From Deltaproteobacteria bacterium (GTDB lineage: Bacteria > Desulfobacterota > Desulfovibrionia > Desulfovibrionales > Desulfovibrionaceae): DNA of 16,334 nt. The stretch is from contig JAITGZ010000263.1 in NCBI GenBank assembly GCA_031280335.1, positions 1-16,334 of the forward strand, read 5' to 3'. The position numbers were made by a program, and so were the translations under genes. Shown piece after piece: positions 14,901 through 16,334 of this stretch. Under the pieces are notes generated by a model, which saw nothing but the letters and a program-made list of their open reading frames with translations, was not told the DNA's origin and searched no databases. Position 1 is the first letter of the stretch. Every line of letters begins with the position of its first letter.

Positions 14901-16184
14901 TTCATCAACCGCCAGCTTGTGTCAACAAACCAGGCGGTCAAGGAAACAGCGAAAGCCCTCAAATTCCTGTTTGGCGATGCGACAAAAATTATTTACAGCA
15001 AAGCCGCCAGCGTCAGCGAGTTCAGGCACACACACGATCTGGTCAAGTGCCGTGAAGTCAACAATCTGCATCACGCTCACGATGCATATCTCAATATCGT
15101 CGTAGGCAATGTGTGGGACAGCGTGTATGCCGATTATTGGTCCAATAACAGAACGTTTAATGAAAACAGGGCGCTGGATACACTCTTTGCCGCCGACATC
15201 AAAGGCGTCTGGCAGATAACGCATATCAAAAAAATCAGGGAGTATCTTTTCGATAACAGGAAATACCTGAACAAATATGTCGTAACCGTTCGCCCGTTTG
15301 AAAAAAAGGGGGCGTTTTACGACCAGACCATTCATCCGAAAGGCAAAGGGCAATACGAACTCAAAAAAGGCAGCGACACCAAGAAATACGGCGGATATAA
15401 AAACGGTTGCAACGCTTACAACTGCGTTATGGAATATGATAAAACAAAAGGCAAAAACGGCAAACCGGCAAGAATACGCGGCGTATTCCCCGTGCCTGTG
15501 CGCTTTGTCGGCAGATATTCCGATGCCGCGCTGGTCGAGGCCATCGCAGCGGAGAACGATCTTGGAAATCAAAATCCCACGCTCCTTATGCCCAAAATAA
15601 AGATGTTCAGCGTTCTGGAAATTGACGGCGTCCGCTATCATATGCGGTCTGGTGATTTGCAGTGCTCGGCGACAGCGGAGTGGCAACCGGACAAAAATAT
15701 TATCAGCATTATCCACGATATCTTCAGGTATCTGAAACTCGTCAGTGAAAAGCAGCTTGAGGCCGACAAAGACACGGGCGAGGATATACCTTTCGCGACC
15801 CGTGAGAGAAACAGGCATGGACAGGCAAGCAAAACAATTCGCCGGGAAGACAATCTTAAGGTTTATGACGCTATTATGGCGCAAATCCATAAACCGTTCT
15901 ACACAGGCTACGGTTTTGCCAAAAAAGTTAAAGAAGGTAAAATCAGCCGTGATAAGTTCCGCGCATTAAAAACCTGGGAGCAGCTTGAACAACTGAAACA
16001 GCTCCTGAATTTTATCACCATGAACGGAGCAGCGGCAAATGGACTGGAGAAGATAGGCGGGGCGATAGAAGAAAAGTGCAAATATCTTGTGAGGGGCACA
16101 ATAAACGATAAAGCTGTGGCGGTCATTGCCCAATCTGTTACCGGGCTGTTTGAGAGCCGTGCCTGGATCACATCTCCAAAATAG
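11967..16184 (+). CDS. cas9: Cas9 RNA-guided endonuclease, type II (T. denticola-like, II-A clade)
   Basis: A 1405-residue, apparently intact Cas9. RuvC-I is YLGLDIGTNSVG with D31. The Arg-rich bridge helix covers about 69-90 (RRKFRSSRRRFARRKVR). A long recognition lobe runs to about 770. RuvC-II is FIEVTRG with E816. The HNH domain has DIDHIYPQSKIKDDS with H904 and N927. RuvC-III is HHAHDAYLNIVVG with H1036 and D1039. The C-terminal PAM-interacting region ends in QSVTGLFESR. All nuclease residues are present. Residues 1-25 precede the usual start of the fold. The ATG at 11967 has AGGA upstream, and no later in-frame ATG precedes RuvC-I. G+C is visibly lower than in polA or the upstream gene, suggesting acquisition by transfer. 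No cas1, cas2 or csn2 lies in the window. The subtype is judged from overall resemblance, without a tree. Confidence 0.97.
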   Translation: MNLHNDAENTQFDCRSSDLRKHVKHWYLGLDIGTNSVGFSATDREYTILTKGGKLQCGARLFEDAEDASTRRKFRSSRRRFARRKVRIDLLQELFNEEIAGKDPAFFIRLNESSLHLEDKSAGEKYPLFTDRNFTDREYYRRFPTIWHLRKHLRENDETDIRLLYLACHHLVKYRGHFLFAEFNSGRSDSSYGKIIDDINKFMPDNDLAFDTAHVGKIPGIVADRSKSSAKQWDDISKILNPGNDKMLGSIFSAIRGNKIRLSKIWNDLDDAEKELKDELKDFQFSSEKYEECLLLAETVLNDEQLEFIALLKSFYDLVMLDSVMAGASSISEAMVMRWQEHKDELKLLKTFIKTHLPSEYDSMFRKNTEYKDKGFAHASYANYIGSNIAHGKKSLSHFVMCAAKGREPVTASHEEFLKYVGAVLEKAKNKDGYSALKEKIENKTLCRIHNTQDNSYIPHQLNKEELRAILERQKNNFMFLGNADSYSSVSDKIISLLTFRIPYYVGPLSDKDKGRFAWIEKRQGQEKVKVTPWNFVEVVDTAACGETFITRMTAKCTWLKSEDVIPKQSLLYQKYMLLNELNNLKLNGNRIDQDMKQFLYNGICQKETSLSKAKIKKYLVDHGKIQRTDTVGQESENDAAFHASLASLIKFRSILGSKIDERMCEDIIKWHTIFGDEKTPVRRKIEASYRSRLNDDQLEKLVKLTFKGWSRFSGKFLEGIAAADKKTGETLTIIRLLEDTTLNLMEILNSKACEPAFLETVEKENAGGNPALDYDGLVKGLYCSPTVKRSIWQAMLICRELKKINGSAPEKVFIEVTRGKDKKQKGKMKTSRRERIKALLNQAARDCADITAMKRELDNRPDEKEFRSDRLYLYFTQLGKCMYSGEAISLADLNNDNLYDIDHIYPQSKIKDDSMTNRVLVKRSLNAARGNNYPLDPRIQSERREFWSCLRDKGFISAEKYSRLICTHPLSADIIGGFINRQLVSTNQAVKETAKALKFLFGDATKIIYSKAASVSEFRHTHDLVKCREVNNLHHAHDAYLNIVVGNVWDSVYADYWSNNRTFNENRALDTLFAADIKGVWQITHIKKIREYLFDNRKYLNKYVVTVRPFEKKGAFYDQTIHPKGKGQYELKKGSDTKKYGGYKNGCNAYNCVMEYDKTKGKNGKPARIRGVFPVPVRFVGRYSDAALVEAIAAENDLGNQNPTLLMPKIKMFSVLEIDGVRYHMRSGDLQCSATAEWQPDKNIISIIHDIFRYLKLVSEKQLEADKDTGEDIPFATRERNRHGQASKTIRREDNLKVYDAIMAQIHKPFYTGYGFAKKVKEGKISRDKFRALKTWEQLEQLKQLLNFITMNGAAANGLEKIGGAIEEKCKYLVRGTINDKAVAVIAQSVTGLFESRAWITSPK

Positions 16185-16198
16185 CACGACTCTCAGAC
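16148..16198 (+). other. Repeat:anti-repeat-like stem-loop across the cas9 stop codon
   Basis: GTTTGAGAGCCGTGC (16148-16162, coding for the C-terminal LFESR) can pair with GCACGACTCTCAGAC (16184-16198) over 15 positions, with one C-A mismatch and one G-U pair, around a 21-base loop. The left arm starts like a type II-A CRISPR repeat. No T-run follows, so a plain terminator is unlikely. The pairing is read directly from the sequence; the guide-RNA interpretation is inference. Confidence 0.6.
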
Positions 16199-16279
16199 AG
16201 TTACGGGGCGAACCTCCCGCATATCCGCCCCGACCAACAACCCAATGAGCAACACATACATAGTATGTGCCCTCCAGGG
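16173..16279 (+). ncRNA. Candidate tracrRNA overlapping the 3' end of cas9
   Basis: The stretch 16173-16198 on the + strand would be the anti-repeat: its reverse complement begins GTCTGAGAGTCGTGC and continues with TATTTTGG, resembling the 5' part of repeats used by Treponema denticola-like Cas9s (from memory). A tail follows with a nexus-like hairpin, CGGGGCG (16204-16210) with CGCCCCG (16226-16232), then CACATAC (16253-16259) with GTATGTG (16263-16269), and a small CCCT/AGGG stem (16270-16279). The order anti-repeat then structured tail is that of a tracrRNA on the + strand. No clear T-run terminator or dedicated promoter is seen, and the ends are estimates. The matching CRISPR repeat is not in the window. 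Confidence 0.5.
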
Positions 16280-16334
16280 TTTCCTCCTTAGTGGTGTCTT
16301 CAGTTCCCACATTATCCACCCAATCGATCGGTGG

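Noticed and set aside
14922..15890. - strand frames within cas9 (also 12954-13895)
   Set aside because: cas9 is intact with all motifs; these antisense frames show no family features.
16148..16198. Simple intrinsic terminator of cas9
   Set aside because: No T-run follows the stem on the + strand, and both arms match repeat/anti-repeat character better.
16185..16334. CRISPR array
   Set aside because: No direct repeats with spacers occur in this stretch or anywhere in the window.
16315..16334. Terminal CCACC/GGTGG inverted repeat at the window edge
   Set aside because: Short and cut by the window end; cannot be interpreted.

Overview
The window looks like chromosome of a sulfate-reducing deltaproteobacterium of the Desulfovibrionaceae type. 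This rests on three things: a trimeric Hnd-type [FeFe]-hydrogenase operon, a stand-alone FMN-binding glutamate synthase domain protein, and GC-rich coding sequence (strong C/G at third positions). The genus assignment is inference, because no rRNA or other taxonomic marker is present.

Layout. (1) 1-4426: a hydrogenase operon on the + strand, hndA (NuoE-like), a fused hndB/hndC-like NuoF protein, and hndD ([FeFe] hydrogenase). A possible sigma70 promoter lies at 92-120. Together these would form a soluble complex linking H2 to NAD(P)H and ferredoxin. (2) 4427-5059: hairpins, a small secreted cysteine-containing protein on the - strand, and a GC-rich palindromic repeat. (3) 5060-9751: the divergent housekeeping pair rpsA (- strand, six S1 domains) and polA (+ strand, proofreading domain apparently dead), sharing a 129-bp promoter region. 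A 59-bp repeat lies downstream of each gene, in opposite orientation on the two sides of the pair. (4) 9752-10110: 359 bp without a gene, holding a 120-bp MITE-like element, a hairpin and a possible promoter. (5) 10111-11745: the glutamate synthase-like gene. (6) 11746-11966: a terminator-like hairpin and a second MITE-like element of about 105 bp with 21-bp imperfect terminal inverted repeats. (7) 11967-16184: a complete, catalytically intact cas9 (1405 aa), lower in G+C by eye than its neighbours. (8) 16185-16334: non-coding sequence after cas9.

Most interesting region: the 3' end of cas9. The sequence spanning the stop codon reads as a tracrRNA anti-repeat. Its reverse complement begins GTCTGAGAGTCGTGC, close to the GTTTGAGAG start of repeats used by Treponema denticola-like type II-A Cas9s, and the protein belongs to that group by sequence. 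The last codons of cas9 (GTTTGAGAGCCGTGC, 16148-16162) can pair with this anti-repeat (16184-16198) over 15 positions with one mismatch and one G-U pair. A + strand transcript would therefore contain repeat-like strand, loop, anti-repeat and structured tail in the order of a single-guide RNA scaffold. No cas1, cas2, csn2 or CRISPR array lies in the window; any such genes would have to be beyond 16334 or elsewhere.
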